Part shown: piece after piece, positions 35,469 to 45,487 of the stretch
How the letters are laid out: each line of letters starts with the position of its first letter
Position numbering within the stretch: the stretch's first letter is position 1
NCBI RefSeq assembly: GCF_018613195.1
Contig: NZ_JAGGQQ010000019.1
Location: forward strand, 186,001 to 250,000
Direction of reading: 5' to 3'
From: Bacillus sp. ISL-45
Lineage (GTDB): Bacteria > Bacillota > Bacilli > Bacillales > Cytobacillaceae
DNA length: 64,000 bases
The notes under the pieces: generated by a model
Seen by the model: only the letters and a program-made list of their open reading frames with translations
Databases searched by the model: none
Told to the model about the DNA's origin: nothing
Made by a program: the position numbers and the translations under genes

Positions 35469-35860
35469 ATGCTAAACGAAGCGATCAAAGCAGTTGAGGA
35501 GTATCGTTCTGTTTTAAACACCAGTGATGGAATGAAGTGAACAAATGGATTTCAAGTGAGTTTATTGGGTATTTTGGATATTACAATGACCGGGATTACG
35601 AGGTTTATAATGGGGACTCTTATAAAAGATCAAATATTGAAACCTTTGAGTCATATAAAGGGCAAAATCCTCAATGGCAATATACAGATTTAACTCGCAA
35701 TTTTCGGTCGGAAAATGAAATTATTTATTCAACCATAATCGATTTCTATTTATCTGGTGAGAAAGTAGCAAGAGCATTGGCAATTGAAATATTTAAAAAA
35801 GAACAGGAAGGCTGGAAGTTATATAGACAGCATATGGAGAGATATTCTTCTGGTTGGTAA
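35469..35860 (+). pseudogene. Small soluble protein broken by a frameshift
   Basis: ATG 35469, 6 nt after GGAGGTG, encodes MLNEAIKAVEEYRSVLNTSD and stops at 35538-35540. One frame over, and overlapping it, runs KWISSEFIGYFGYYNDRDYE, then WQYTDLTRNFRSENEI and IFKKEQEGWKLYRQHMERY to 35860. Together they make one protein of about 130 residues resembling NTF2-like small proteins. An indel near 35530 separates the halves; the second part has no SD of its own. Confidence 0.55.
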
Positions 35861-35896
35861 AATTCCGGAAAATAATTTTTATTAATTGGGTTATAG

Positions 35897-36433
<537 letters not shown>

Positions 36434-36495
36434 TGTGACTTGATTAAAACCAATGGATGATCAGCTTTCTTAACTTATGTAAATAACCTATACTT

Positions 36496-36553
36496 AAAAA
36501 AAGCCGACTATATGCCAGTGGTGGATAAAAACCTGCATATGATCGGCTTTTTT
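36496..36553 (+). terminator. Terminator after paiA
   Basis: AAAAAAGCCGACTATATGC pairs with GCATATGATCGGCTTTTTT around a 20-nt loop. Confidence 0.75.
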
Positions 36554-36564
36554 CTCACATTATG

Positions 36565-37290
36565 TTTTTAATGTGACGATAAATTCCATCTCAGGCTTTT
36601 TATCCGCCCAATATTCTATTTAATGTGACGATAAATTCCATCTCAGGCGTATGATCCGCCCAATATTCTATTTAATGTGACGATAAACTTCTTCTCAGGC
36701 TTTTTATCCGCACAATATTCAATTTAATGTGACGATAAATTCCATCCCAGACGTATGATCCGCACAATATTCAATTTAATGTGACGATAAATTCCTTCTC
36801 AGGCTTTTTATCCGCACAATATTCTATTTAATGTGACGATAAACTTCTTCTCAGGCTTTTTATCCGCACAATATTCAATTTAATGTGACGATAAATTCCT
36901 TCTCAGGCATATTAACCGCACAATATTCAATTTAATGTGACGATAAATTCCTTCTCAGGCTTTTTATCCGCACAATATTCAATTTAATGTGACGATAAAT
37001 TCCTTCTCAGGCTTTTTATCCGCACAATATTCTATTTAATGTGACGATAATTTCTATCTCAGAAGTTTTAACCGTACAATATTCAATTTAATGTGACGAT
37101 AATTTCCATCTGAGGCACATGATCCGAACAATATTCAATTTAATGTGACGATAAATTCCTTCTCAGGCGTATTAACCGCACAATATTCAATTTACCGTGA
37201 CGATAATTTCCATCCCAGACGTTTTATCCGCCCAATATTCTATTTAATGTGACGATAAATTCCTACCCGAGCGGTTTATCCGCACGATGT
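36565..37290. repeat. 52-bp tandem array D (14 units)
   Basis: ATGTGACGATAA starts at 36571, 36623, 36675, 36727, 36779, 36831, 36883, 36935, 36987, 37039, 37091, 37143, (37195, changed to CCGTGACGATAA) and 37247. Every step is exactly 52 bp. Each unit has GATAAA ... TTTATC arms and an AATATTC(A/T)ATTTA linker. It shares period and copy number with array A but no sequence. No gene between 36434 and 37520. Confidence 0.9.
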
Positions 37291-37520
37291 TCTTTTGGAT
37301 CCTCTGTGCGTCCTGCAAAAATTAATACTGTTATGTATGTAAGCGAAGAATGTCATGCCACCCGGTTAACCCTGATCTTTAAGTGATTAGTAGGTCTAAA
37401 GTCCAAATAGAAGTTTGTCTTTTGTTGTCTAAATATTCATTCTTTTTACACTATTAATATAGTTCTAACTTAAACTATCATTTATTTAGCGTCCCGAAAG
37501 GTGTAAAAAGGAGGGGAGAT

Positions 37521-37571
37521 ATGAAGGGGGCGACGACTTTTCGGAAGGGGTACATAAATGAAATCGTTTAA
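37521..37571 (+). CDS. Possible 16-codon leader peptide before the M14 gene
   Basis: ATG 37521 is 6-7 nt after the strong SD AAGGAGGGG and reads MKGATTFRKGYINEIV to a stop at 37569, overlapping the next start by 14 nt. The M14 SD (GGAAGGGG) lies inside it, so its translation would affect expression of the peptidase. Confidence 0.3.
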   Translation: MKGATTFRKGYINEIV

Positions 37572-38691
37572 GAGGTTAATAAAAATTACATCGGCTATTA
37601 TGATCCTTATGGTTGCATTCAGCTCTGCATCATATGCAGCACTTCAGCCTGGGGGACCATCCACGAACGGCAATACGAACATTAACAGCACCCTGTCTTA
37701 CCAGGAAGTTGTCAAAATCCTTGAAGACCTCGAGAGAACAAGCAAAGGAAAGGTTGATGTATTTACACTCGACCAGTATGGGAAGTCAGAACAAGGTCGA
37801 AGCATTTATGTCGCAAAAGTTGGGACAGGCCCCCAGAAAATTTGGATCCAAGCCCAAATCCACGGTAATGAGAAACTGGTTACCGAAGCAGCACTCCAGC
37901 TTTTAAAGACTTACGCACAGAGCGGAGAGAAGGATGTTGAGAGGGTTCTGGAAGAGTCTACACTTTATTTCATCCCCATGTACAATCCGGATGGAGCAGA
38001 AATGAACCTGCGTCAAACCCAACTTGCGAATAGCGGTAAATTGATTGATCTTAACCGTGATTGGACGGCAGCTGGTTTTGAAGCAGTGGAATCCAGAGTG
38101 GTTTATGCCTACTGGGCAGACGTGAACCCTGATTTTGCGATAGACCTTCACCATCAGGGGTTTAAACAAGTTTATGGCACGAACGAATCCACGTCATTCT
38201 CCCTTGGAATCTCACTTGCTCCAGACGGGCCAACATTGCCTGGTACCGGCTATAACGAGATCACCAAGCAAATGATGGCGTATGTTTATGATGAGTTGAA
38301 AGATTACGGATACACCCATATTGACCGTTACCAGGTTGCTGTGAATCGAGAAGCAGGAATCGGCTATGATATCGATATCAGGGGCGGTGTTGTTTCAGCG
38401 ATGATGATGGGGCTAAACTACAATAACTTGAATCCTGAAGGCCATAGCCATCCTGCAGTATTTTTCGAAACAAAAGGGAATTCTTCTGATGGCAGCCTTG
38501 GCCAAAAGTCAAATGGGTACCTGACAAAGCAGAATTACCTGGCATTGAAGTCATTGGTCCATGGATATGTAACCGCTGAAGTTGAGAAAGTGAACCCAGA
38601 TGACTGGTATAACATACCGTATTATCCTCTCGCTGGATACTTTACGGATTATAATGGGGTCGTCCCTGCAGGAGCAGACAACAGGTATTAA
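37558..38691 (+). CDS. Secreted M14 family zinc carboxypeptidase
   Basis: 377 residues with a signal peptide (basic start, IMILMVAFSSASYA, likely cleavage after SYA). Zinc ligands are in QIHGNEK (HxxE) and DLHHQGF (H); substrate-binding YNPDG and DLNRDW and the catalytic glutamate in FFETKGNSS are present. It releases C-terminal residues from peptides outside the cell. Single-gene unit with a terminator; no cell-wall-binding repeats. Confidence 0.88.
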   Translation: MKSFKRLIKITSAIMILMVAFSSASYAALQPGGPSTNGNTNINSTLSYQEVVKILEDLERTSKGKVDVFTLDQYGKSEQGRSIYVAKVGTGPQKIWIQAQIHGNEKLVTEAALQLLKTYAQSGEKDVERVLEESTLYFIPMYNPDGAEMNLRQTQLANSGKLIDLNRDWTAAGFEAVESRVVYAYWADVNPDFAIDLHHQGFKQVYGTNESTSFSLGISLAPDGPTLPGTGYNEITKQMMAYVYDELKDYGYTHIDRYQVAVNREAGIGYDIDIRGGVVSAMMMGLNYNNLNPEGHSHPAVFFETKGNSSDGSLGQKSNGYLTKQNYLALKSLVHGYVTAEVEKVNPDDWYNIPYYPLAGYFTDYNGVVPAGADNRY

Positions 38692-38702
38692 TATCTTTTT
38701 GA

Positions 38703-38733
38703 TAGAGTGTCGTAAAAGGCACTCTCTTTTTTC
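38703..38733 (+). terminator. Terminator after the M14 gene
   Basis: AGAGTGTC and GGCACTCT arms, then TTTTTT. Confidence 0.75.
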
Positions 38734-38855
38734 GCGGATTTTTTAGGAAGATAAAATTAATGGAATAATTGGTATTTTTAGCTTAAAGTTCCAGCATACA
38801 TTTATAATAGAGTCATAGAGTTTATTTTATGGCTAGTTGTATAGGGGGAAGTAGA

Positions 38856-39407
38856 ATGGAAACAGCTTTATTGCCACAGGTAGTTTTGAGGGAGTTAATT
38901 TTACAGGATGCAGAGGATCGGTATAACTGGTGCCTGGATAAAGATGTGACGAAACATTTGAATATGCCAGAGAAATACCCTCCCTTCAGCAAGGAAGAGA
39001 CACAAACGTGGATAAAAATGTGTATTGCCAAAACAAATGGATATGAGCAAAAAGCAATCTTGACCGAAGACGGTAAACACATAGGCTGGATTGATTTAAA
39101 GAATATCGATAGGTTAAACAAGCATGCAGAGTTAGGTATTGCGGTAGGCGATAAAAGTTACTGGGGCAAGGGGTATGGCTTATCTGCGATGAATGAAATG
39201 CTACATTGGGGATTTAAAGAATTAAAGTTAAATAAGATATGGCTAAGAGTGGAGATCGATAATGAGAAAGCCATTAAGTCTTATAAGAAAATGGGTTACA
39301 TAGAAGAAGGAATCCTGAGAGAAGACCGATTAAGAAACGGTGAATTTGTCGACCGGTTAAGAATGAGCATTCTTAAAAATGAATTTTACAGCAAAGTGGA
39401 TATTTAA
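38856..39407 (+). CDS. GNAT acetyltransferase (RimJ/RimL type)
   Basis: 183 residues. LRELILQDAEDRYNW is the typical N-terminus, GDKSYWGKGYGLSAMNEML the acetyl-CoA loop, and KAIKSYKKMGYIEEGILRED the C-terminal motif of the RimJ/RimL group, which acetylates protein N-termini or small amines. ATG 38856 follows AGGGGGA; the longer frame has no SD. Confidence 0.88.
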   Translation: METALLPQVVLRELILQDAEDRYNWCLDKDVTKHLNMPEKYPPFSKEETQTWIKMCIAKTNGYEQKAILTEDGKHIGWIDLKNIDRLNKHAELGIAVGDKSYWGKGYGLSAMNEMLHWGFKELKLNKIWLRVEIDNEKAIKSYKKMGYIEEGILREDRLRNGEFVDRLRMSILKNEFYSKVDI

Positions 39408-39475
39408 GATAAGAAGCGTGAAACGTTTTTAGAAATGAATCGTAATTATACTTACTAGACTTGGAGGTGTCATGA

Positions 39476-39661
39476 ATGTACGAATATCAATTTGTAGAAA
39501 CTTCACTCGGAGGATTTTTCTCTTCCCCAACACACCGGGAAACCATTAGTGAGTATGCAGCTGAGGGCTGGAGATTGGTACAGGTGTTGCCTTTACAGTA
39601 CAATGGCCACGGAAAACCTACTTCTTATGAGATCATCTTTGAAAGACCGGTTCAGGATTAG
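39476..39661 (+). CDS. DUF4177 family protein
   Basis: 61 residues. MYEYQFVETSLGG, YAAEGWRLVQVLP and YEIIFERPV are the full DUF4177 pattern, a small beta-rich domain of unknown role. ATG 39476 follows GGAGGTG. A GC-poor gap with repeats follows. Confidence 0.8.
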   Translation: MYEYQFVETSLGGFFSSPTHRETISEYAAEGWRLVQVLPLQYNGHGKPTSYEIIFERPVQD

Positions 39662-39719
39662 TCTATAAACTGTTCAGTTTGAGAGGCGAACGGATGATCA
39701 GATATTCGAGTGGGTATAA

Positions 39720-39922
39720 GAATGCATAAGCGGAGAATTTCCGGCTATTGTAAAAAATGACGCTTATGAAGCAGAAATAAGCGGAGAATTTCCGTTTAAC
39801 TGATATAAAACTGAAAAAATCCAACTATTTTGAGTCAATAAGCGGAAAAATTCCCCTTATTTTGACGGAAAAAAGGCTTGTTTCTAATTTAAGCGGAATT
39901 CTTCCGTTTATTTTTTATGCAA
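39720..39922. repeat. Palindromic repeat array E, theme AAGCGGAGAATTTCCG
   Basis: AAGCGGA copies start at 39728, 39779, 39840 and 39891 (steps 51, 61, 51). Each is an inverted repeat, CGGA with TCCG around an A/T core, and the copies have drifted. No gene between 39662 and 39996. Confidence 0.7.
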
Positions 39923-39968
39923 CACATTTTTAAAAATTCCTTAAGGAATATATTCATGATTATAGGGT

Positions 39969-39999
39969 AAAAGGCATTGCAATATTTGCAATGCCTTTA
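39969..39999. terminator. Terminator of the EamA gene
   Basis: AAAGGCATTGCAA and TTGCAATGCCTTT with a 3-nt loop; overlaps the stop codon. The core GGCATTGCA/TGCAATGCC is shared with the terminator at 18111. Confidence 0.75.
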
Positions 40000-40941
40000 G
40001 CTGACTCTGAGCGGTTCTTCCTTTATAGGGTGCTGGCTGGCTTCGGGACTAGACTCTTTTTTCAAAGCCAACAAAAGAATCATTCCGATGATGCAAGCTG
40101 TACCAACCCATTGGAAAAAACCAAAGGGTTCTTTTAGCCAAAAGACCGTGGTTAGTACAGCGGCTAGTGGCTCAATGCTGCCTAAGAGACTTGATTCCTT
40201 TGCCTGAAGACTTTGCAGGCTTTCAATATAGAACCAAAATGCAATCATCGTACCGAAGATGATGACAAAGACTAAATATAAATAAGCTTCTAAATTCAAT
40301 GTCTCAAAGTTCATTTGCCACGGTGGATGGATCAAGCTTAATGCAAACCCACCAATGATCATCGCCCAACCCACAATGACAAGTGAATCAAACTGCTTTA
40401 GTAATGGAATGGCATATAGAGTATAAAACGCTAAAGCTGCGCCAGATAACACACCCCAAACAATGGCAGGTGTCGGCACTGATAATTGAGAAACTGAGCC
40501 GTTAGTCAATAAGAAGAAACTACCTATTAAAGCCAGGGAAACAGTCATCAAATCTCTGCGGGTTAGGGCTGCCTGTTTGCGAAAAATTAAGTATACGATG
40601 ATCATTATCGGTGCTAGATACTGCAAGAGCGTTGCTACAGCAGCGTTTCCATGTTTTATTGAGGCCATATATGTGTATTGAACCGCCAGCATACCGAGTA
40701 AGCCGAAGATCATCAAAGGGACAGCTGTGCTTCGATTTTTCCAAACACCAAGTATTTGGGAACGATCACCTCTGAAAAATTGAACTGTTAAAAGTAAAAA
40801 ACCAGCTATAAGCAACCGGGTCGTTACCAGCCAGTTTACATCGATCAGAAAATCCTGAAAAAGCTTTTTAGCAACTGTACCACCAATCCCCCAAAACACC
40901 GCTCCGGTTATGACAAGAAATATTCCCTTTCGTCTATTCAT
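39997..40941 (-). CDS. EamA/DMT family transporter
   Basis: 314 residues, ten hydrophobic segments in two EamA repeats ([16 protein letters not shown] at the start of the first, [22 protein letters not shown] in the second). DMT exporters carry amino acids or metabolites; the substrate is not predictable. SD GGTGGAG lies before the ATG on the minus strand. The 395 bp upstream hold no gene I can support. Confidence 0.85.
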   Translation of the reverse strand: MNRRKGIFLVITGAVFWGIGGTVAKKLFQDFLIDVNWLVTTRLLIAGFLLLTVQFFRGDRSQILGVWKNRSTAVPLMIFGLLGMLAVQYTYMASIKHGNAAVATLLQYLAPIMIIVYLIFRKQAALTRRDLMTVSLALIGSFFLLTNGSVSQLSVPTPAIVWGVLSGAALAFYTLYAIPLLKQFDSLVIVGWAMIIGGFALSLIHPPWQMNFETLNLEAYLYLVFVIIFGTMIAFWFYIESLQSLQAKESSLLGSIEPLAAVLTTVFWLKEPFGFFQWVGTACIIGMILLLALKKESSPEASQHPIKEEPLRVS

Positions 40942-41336
40942 AGTTGGTTCTCCACCTTTAATTATAAGGATAGTATATGATAGTTTATATGATAAGCAGA
41001 AAAGCTCTGAATTAATACTTAAATCGAATCAAAAATACAAGAATATTGAGGTGGGAACCAAATTCCACCGTCTCAGATGTTGCCTGTCAAGTAGTTTTAA
41101 CAGCACAAGCTATTTCATTGATAAGTTCCGGAAATCGATGGACATGACACTATTGGGATACAAAAAGCATAAAAATACTTTAGGTGAAAAGAGAAAATCA
41201 ATATATCAGAAGGCGTGGCAAAACTGTTCAGTTTACACGTCATTTTTTTGATCATTTATAGTTATCTATCTTAAAAGAGGGATTTTTTGGAAAAATAAAA
41301 GAATTAAAGAAGAGAGAATATACTAGGAGTCTTTTT

Positions 41337-41960
41337 ATGATAAAACTATACATTACGAGGCACGGAGAAACAAGCTGGAATACGGAAAAAAGAATGCAGG
41401 GATGGCTTCAAGCCTGACGGACAATGGCAAGAAAAATGCAGAGTCTTTAGGAGAAAGCTTAAAGGTTATTGAATTTGAAGCGGTATACTCGAGTCCTAGC
41501 GGGAGAACAAAAACTACTACTGAACTGGTAAAAGGCGATCGAAACATACCTGTTATTTTCGATGATAACCTGAGGGAAATGAACCTGGGAATTTGGGAAG
41601 GTCAAACGATGGATTCAATTAAAGAAACAAACCCTGCAGAGATCGAACATTTTTGGAATGCGCCAGAACTTTTTGTTTCCAGTTGGCGGTGAAACCTACA
41701 GTGATGTTAGAGAAAGAGCGTTAAAGATCTTAGAAAGAATTAAAAACGACCACTTAACAGGTAACATTCTGATCGTTACTCATTCTGTCATGATCAAAAC
41801 TTTATTTACTATTTTTAAAGATTCACCTATTGAAAAATTATGGGATCCGCCTTTTATTCATGATACGAGCCTATCAATTGTTGAAATGAATGAAGATGAA
41901 TATAAGATCGTTTTGGAAGGAGATATTTCTCATAAATCTCCTAGTGCCGTTAATCAATAA
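41337..41960 (+). pseudogene. Histidine phosphatase (phosphoglycerate mutase family) with two frameshifts
   Basis: ATG 41337 (AGGAG upstream) starts KLYITRHGETSWNTEKRMQG with the catalytic RHG, then stops at 41415. A second frame continues LTDNGKKNAESLGESL, VYSSPSGRTKTTTELV and LREMNLGIWEGQTMD. A third frame carries VGGETYSDVRERALKIL and NILIVTHSVMIKTL. All family motifs are present in order, so the gene was complete and lost its frame near 41410 and 41680. Confidence 0.8.
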
Positions 41961-42047
41961 TCTGCAAATTTTCAGCTGCCATCAAGGTGGCTTTTTCTTC
42001 GATAATCGGTGGATTTTAAAAAGGTAATAAATCAGGAGGGATGCTTA

Positions 42048-42911
42048 ATGTTAGATCGAGTCATTCAGCAATTTGGAATTCGGAAACAATCGATGAATGA
42101 GGTTGAAGATTCTCATAGTTCAACAGTCTATAGATGTACTTTGTCAAAAGGTGAAAATGTTTTCGTTAAAATTCCTTATACAAAACTGAAATTTAAGCGG
42201 GAGCTAGAAGCGTATGAAATATTAAAAGGAAAAGTGGCCATTCCTGAACTTTTGGATTATTGGTCAGGTGATGAAGAGTGCCCTGGTGCTTTTTTATTAT
42301 CTGAACTGAAAGGAAGCTCTTTGACATTGGAGTCATCGCCAACAGTAGCGTTTCAAGTGGGAGTCCTTCAAGCTGAGATGCATACCATTCAACCGCCTGC
42401 TGATAAGGTGTTAACTGGGATAAAAAATGAATTTATGAACTGGTCTGATTTTGTTGAAAAGCAATTTTACAGTTTTGCTGAGGATGTAAAAGGTGTCTTG
42501 GATCCACAATTATACCGACAATCGATTGAAAAATTTGAGAATATGAAGCATCTGCTGCCGTCTCCGGATGGACCAAGCTTTGTGCATATGGATTTCCGAC
42601 CTGCCAATATCATCGTTGACGGTAATAAAGTGTCAGGAGTGATTGATTTTGAGAGTGTCCGATTTGGTTCTACAGAAGGTGATTTCACAAAGCTGTATCG
42701 TGATTTTTTAAGTTTTAATCCTGCCTTCTATCATTCGTATAAAGAAGGATATAACAGCATCAGGCCATTGATTGACTTAGACATTATCCTGCCTTTTTAT
42801 CAATTCACAGATGCCTTTAATAGCATCGGTTGGTGCAAGCGTCGAGGAATCGAGAAAAACGCTCTGTTCCTGGAAGAAAATTTAGTGAGATTAAACGATT
42901 TTTTACAGTAA
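42048..42911 (+). CDS. Aminoglycoside phosphotransferase (APH) family protein
   Basis: About 287 residues of kinase fold: a lysine strand (NVFVKIPYTKLKFKRELEAY), the Brenner motif FVHMDFRPANIIVD and the metal-binding GVIDFESVRFG. Natural substrates in this family range from antibiotics to choline or sugars; none is indicated here. ATG 42048 follows AGGAGGG. The next gene begins 49 nt after its stop. Confidence 0.85.
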   Translation: MLDRVIQQFGIRKQSMNEVEDSHSSTVYRCTLSKGENVFVKIPYTKLKFKRELEAYEILKGKVAIPELLDYWSGDEECPGAFLLSELKGSSLTLESSPTVAFQVGVLQAEMHTIQPPADKVLTGIKNEFMNWSDFVEKQFYSFAEDVKGVLDPQLYRQSIEKFENMKHLLPSPDGPSFVHMDFRPANIIVDGNKVSGVIDFESVRFGSTEGDFTKLYRDFLSFNPAFYHSYKEGYNSIRPLIDLDIILPFYQFTDAFNSIGWCKRRGIEKNALFLEENLVRLNDFLQ

Positions 42912-42960
42912 AGTGATGGGGTGTAAAGAGACCAATACAAGGGAAGCTAAGGAGATTCGT

Positions 42961-43416
42961 ATGAAATCAAGGGTTAAATCAATGGTATGGTGGTTCGGCC
43001 CAAGTGTTGTGTTTATTTACCTGGTGGATTTATTTACATTTAAACCTCATGTGATATCTGGGAATGGCAATTTAGGGCTTTTATTTGTCGGGCCAGCACT
43101 TATAATCTTTATCTTTTTTGCAATAAGTTTGTGGAAAGGTTTAGGCATTCTTAAATTAAAATCCAGCTCAACGTTATTGTTTGGTTTCGGGGCACTTGCT
43201 CTTTCTATCGTTTTTTGTATTTTAGAGTATAAATTCGCTGCTGATCTAGTAGACCATTTAGGTGGTTCTCCTAAAGAACCTTCTTCAAAAATATATCGTT
43301 ATCCCTGGTTAAATCAGTTTACGAATACGATTTTCATTAATTTTTACACCCTGGGGATATTGGCGACCGGACTCACTTTTTTGAAAATATTAGTTAAAAG
43401 AATAAAAGGGAAATAA
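42961..43416 (+). CDS. Uncharacterised membrane protein
   Basis: 151 residues, four hydrophobic segments (VVFIYLVDLF, LGLLFVGPALIIFIFFAIS, LLFGFGALALSIVFCIL and FINFYTLGILATGLTF). ATG 42961 has AAGGAGA upstream; the frame from 42913 overlaps the intergenic region. Possibly co-transcribed with the APH-family gene. No family recognised. Confidence 0.6.
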   Translation: MKSRVKSMVWWFGPSVVFIYLVDLFTFKPHVISGNGNLGLLFVGPALIIFIFFAISLWKGLGILKLKSSSTLLFGFGALALSIVFCILEYKFAADLVDHLGGSPKEPSSKIYRYPWLNQFTNTIFINFYTLGILATGLTFLKILVKRIKGK

Positions 43417-43499
43417 CTTAAATAATTAATAAATTATATGATTTGGAAAAACATCACTAAATGTATAGGGATTTCAGTGCTAGAAATGGAGGAGAAAAA

Positions 43500-44015
43500 G
43501 TGGAAATACAAAATTCAGTTGCCAAAGTGCTCCGCATCATAGGGTTCGCAGTTATGATAGGCGGCTTTATCCTTGCAACGATTGAGGGTCCCGGAGAATC
43601 TAATGGGAGGATGAGTTTAACCGCCCTGTTTTCCAGCTTTGTCACAGGTATGCTTTTCATAGGTTTCTCTGAAGTCATTGCCTTGCTGCAAAAAATTTAC
43701 CTACAACTTTCTCAGAACAGCTCCAGTGCTCATGCTATGTCAAACGACAAAGACGAGGTTGAACAGCCACAAGTCCAAAAAGATTGGGAACTGTCACCAC
43801 AAGACCTTGATGCTATTCAAGAACTATACCCTGGTCAAAATGTAAAAATCTTAGCCACACCTTTTGAAGATTATTGCGTAATACAGATAGAGGGAGAGGT
43901 ACACATAGAAGTGGTAGAACTCGGTGGTTTCAAGCCAAAGAAAATAACTGCTGATTCCCAACCCAAACTTTTTCACAAAATACAAGAATGGGTTAACAAC
44001 CGCTCTTCCGATTAA
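43500..44015 (+). CDS. Membrane protein with soluble C-terminal domain
   Basis: 171 residues: two N-terminal helices (VLRIIGFAVMIGGFILATI and LFSSFVTGMLFIGFSEVI), a polar linker, and a small domain from about residue 100 (WELSPQDLDAIQELYPGQNV, FEDYCVIQIEGEVHIEVVEL). GTG 43500 follows GGAGGAG by 5 nt; the frame from 43461 has no SD. No family recognised. Confidence 0.6.
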   Translation: MEIQNSVAKVLRIIGFAVMIGGFILATIEGPGESNGRMSLTALFSSFVTGMLFIGFSEVIALLQKIYLQLSQNSSSAHAMSNDKDEVEQPQVQKDWELSPQDLDAIQELYPGQNVKILATPFEDYCVIQIEGEVHIEVVELGGFKPKKITADSQPKLFHKIQEWVNNRSSD

Positions 44016-44077
44016 AATCTGCTAAAGGAAGTTAGGATTCTATCAAAATAAAAAAGAATATTTTAAGGTGATGAAAG

Positions 44078-44842
44078 ATGAGCATCAGTAGTGCAAGTGA
44101 TCAAAACAAGAAAGCCTGGGAACATCGGGCGTATGAATTTTGGAATAGGCGTTATGGAAAACCAGAGGATTTGGCTGTTCGGATCAGAGAAAATCCAATA
44201 GAACAGTTAAAGAAACACAAGTCATATTTTGATGACATTTCTGGAAAAAAGATTGCCAACCTTTGTGGTTCAAATGGCAGAAAAGCAGTACCTTTAGCTT
44301 TATTAGGTGCGGAAGTAACTGTATTTGATATATCAGAGGAAAATAAACAGTATGCATTAGAACTGGCAGCGTACTCAAAGACATCTATCGAGTATATTGT
44401 CACAGACCTATACGATATTGATCAAATCAAATATGATGGCTTCTTTGATATGCTTTATCTTGAAGGGGGCATTTTACATTACTTCCACGATCTTAACCGC
44501 TTAATGTCCTTGCTTTTTTCGATGCTAAAAGCTGATGGTTTGTTGGTTTTAAGCGATTTCCATCCTATTATAAAATGTATCACGAAGAAAACAGACGGCC
44601 AGTATCAAGTTAAAGATAACTATTTTGATGAAGAAATACATAGCGGAGATGTGGCCTTTAAACATTTTTTTGATGAACAAGAGCAAGAAGACTTCCCTGG
44701 TGTTCGTGTCAGATACTACACGATCAGTGATATCATTAACTCTTCCATTGCAGCGGGCTTTAAACTGCAAAAATTCGAAGAACATCGAGGGTGGAATGGC
44801 GAAAATATCCCATGGGAATTTACTATTGCTGCTAGTAAGTAA
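44078..44842 (+). CDS. Class I SAM-dependent methyltransferase
   Basis: 254 residues. Motif I reads KIANLCGSNGRKAVPLALLG, motif II EVTVFDISEENKQYA, and YDGFFDMLYLEGGILHYF sits where motif IV is expected; LKADGLLVLSDFHPI is motif VI-like. The target is unknown. ATG 44078 follows AAGGTGATG. Confidence 0.85.
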   Translation: MSISSASDQNKKAWEHRAYEFWNRRYGKPEDLAVRIRENPIEQLKKHKSYFDDISGKKIANLCGSNGRKAVPLALLGAEVTVFDISEENKQYALELAAYSKTSIEYIVTDLYDIDQIKYDGFFDMLYLEGGILHYFHDLNRLMSLLFSMLKADGLLVLSDFHPIIKCITKKTDGQYQVKDNYFDEEIHSGDVAFKHFFDEQEQEDFPGVRVRYYTISDIINSSIAAGFKLQKFEEHRGWNGENIPWEFTIAASK

Positions 44843-44882
44843 ACTGGTAAGCCAAATGATATAAAACTGAATGGAGAACAGT

Positions 44883-45461
44883 ATGAAATGGAAAACATTA
44901 AAGTCAGAGTATCTTTATAAATCGCCTTTTGGAAATTTGTGAATGGATGAATGTCAACTTCCAAATGGATCTGTTCAAAATGAATACTATGTAAATGAAT
45001 ACTCTGATTGGGTTAACGCCATCGTCATCACCAAGGGAAAAAAGGTTGTACTTGTTGAACAATATCGCCATGCTGGCGGTGAATTCTATTTAGAAATTCC
45101 TGCTGGCAAAATGGAAGAAAACGAAACATACGAGGAAGGAATACTAAGAGAATTAAGCGAAGAAACGGGATTCACATCAAGCATCAGGCCAATAAAATTA
45201 GGTGAATACATGGTCAATCCAGCCACTCAAACTAATAAAGTCATAACTTATCTTATTACTGATGCTTATAAAGAATCGGACCAAGATTTAGATGACAATG
45301 AAAATATTAAAGTCCACTTGATTGATTTCCTTGAGTTTGGAAAGGCGTTAAAAGAAAACTCAATTAAAACCCAGCTCTTTACAGCAAACGCCTATTATAT
45401 GGCAAAGGATTTTCTTGCTGAAAACTCCTTGAATTCTATGGAACAACTTAGAATTTTATAA
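44883..45461 (+). pseudogene. Nudix hydrolase with an in-frame TGA after 19 codons
   Basis: ATG 44883 encodes MKWKTLKSEYLYKSPFGNL, then TGA (44940-44942), directly followed in the same frame by ATG 44943 and the rest of an ADP-ribose pyrophosphatase-type Nudix protein. The Nudix box is perfect: G-x5-E-x7-REL-x-EE-x-G within AGKMEENETYEEGIL and RELSEETGF. Relatives read through this point with an arginine, so CGA to TGA is likely. Termination-reinitiation at TGAATG could still make a 172-residue enzyme that lacks one N-terminal strand. Confidence 0.75.
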
Positions 45462-45487
45462 TGCTAATTAAATGGGGGGAGTCATAA

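Noticed and set aside
36565-37290. Array D as CRISPR or as coding repeats.
   Set aside because: Linkers are not unique spacers, and 52 is not a multiple of three; all frames contain stops.
40910-41251. A 113-codon frame between the EamA gene and the phosphatase relic.
   Set aside because: It starts inside the EamA gene on the other strand, lacks an SD and has no recognisable features.
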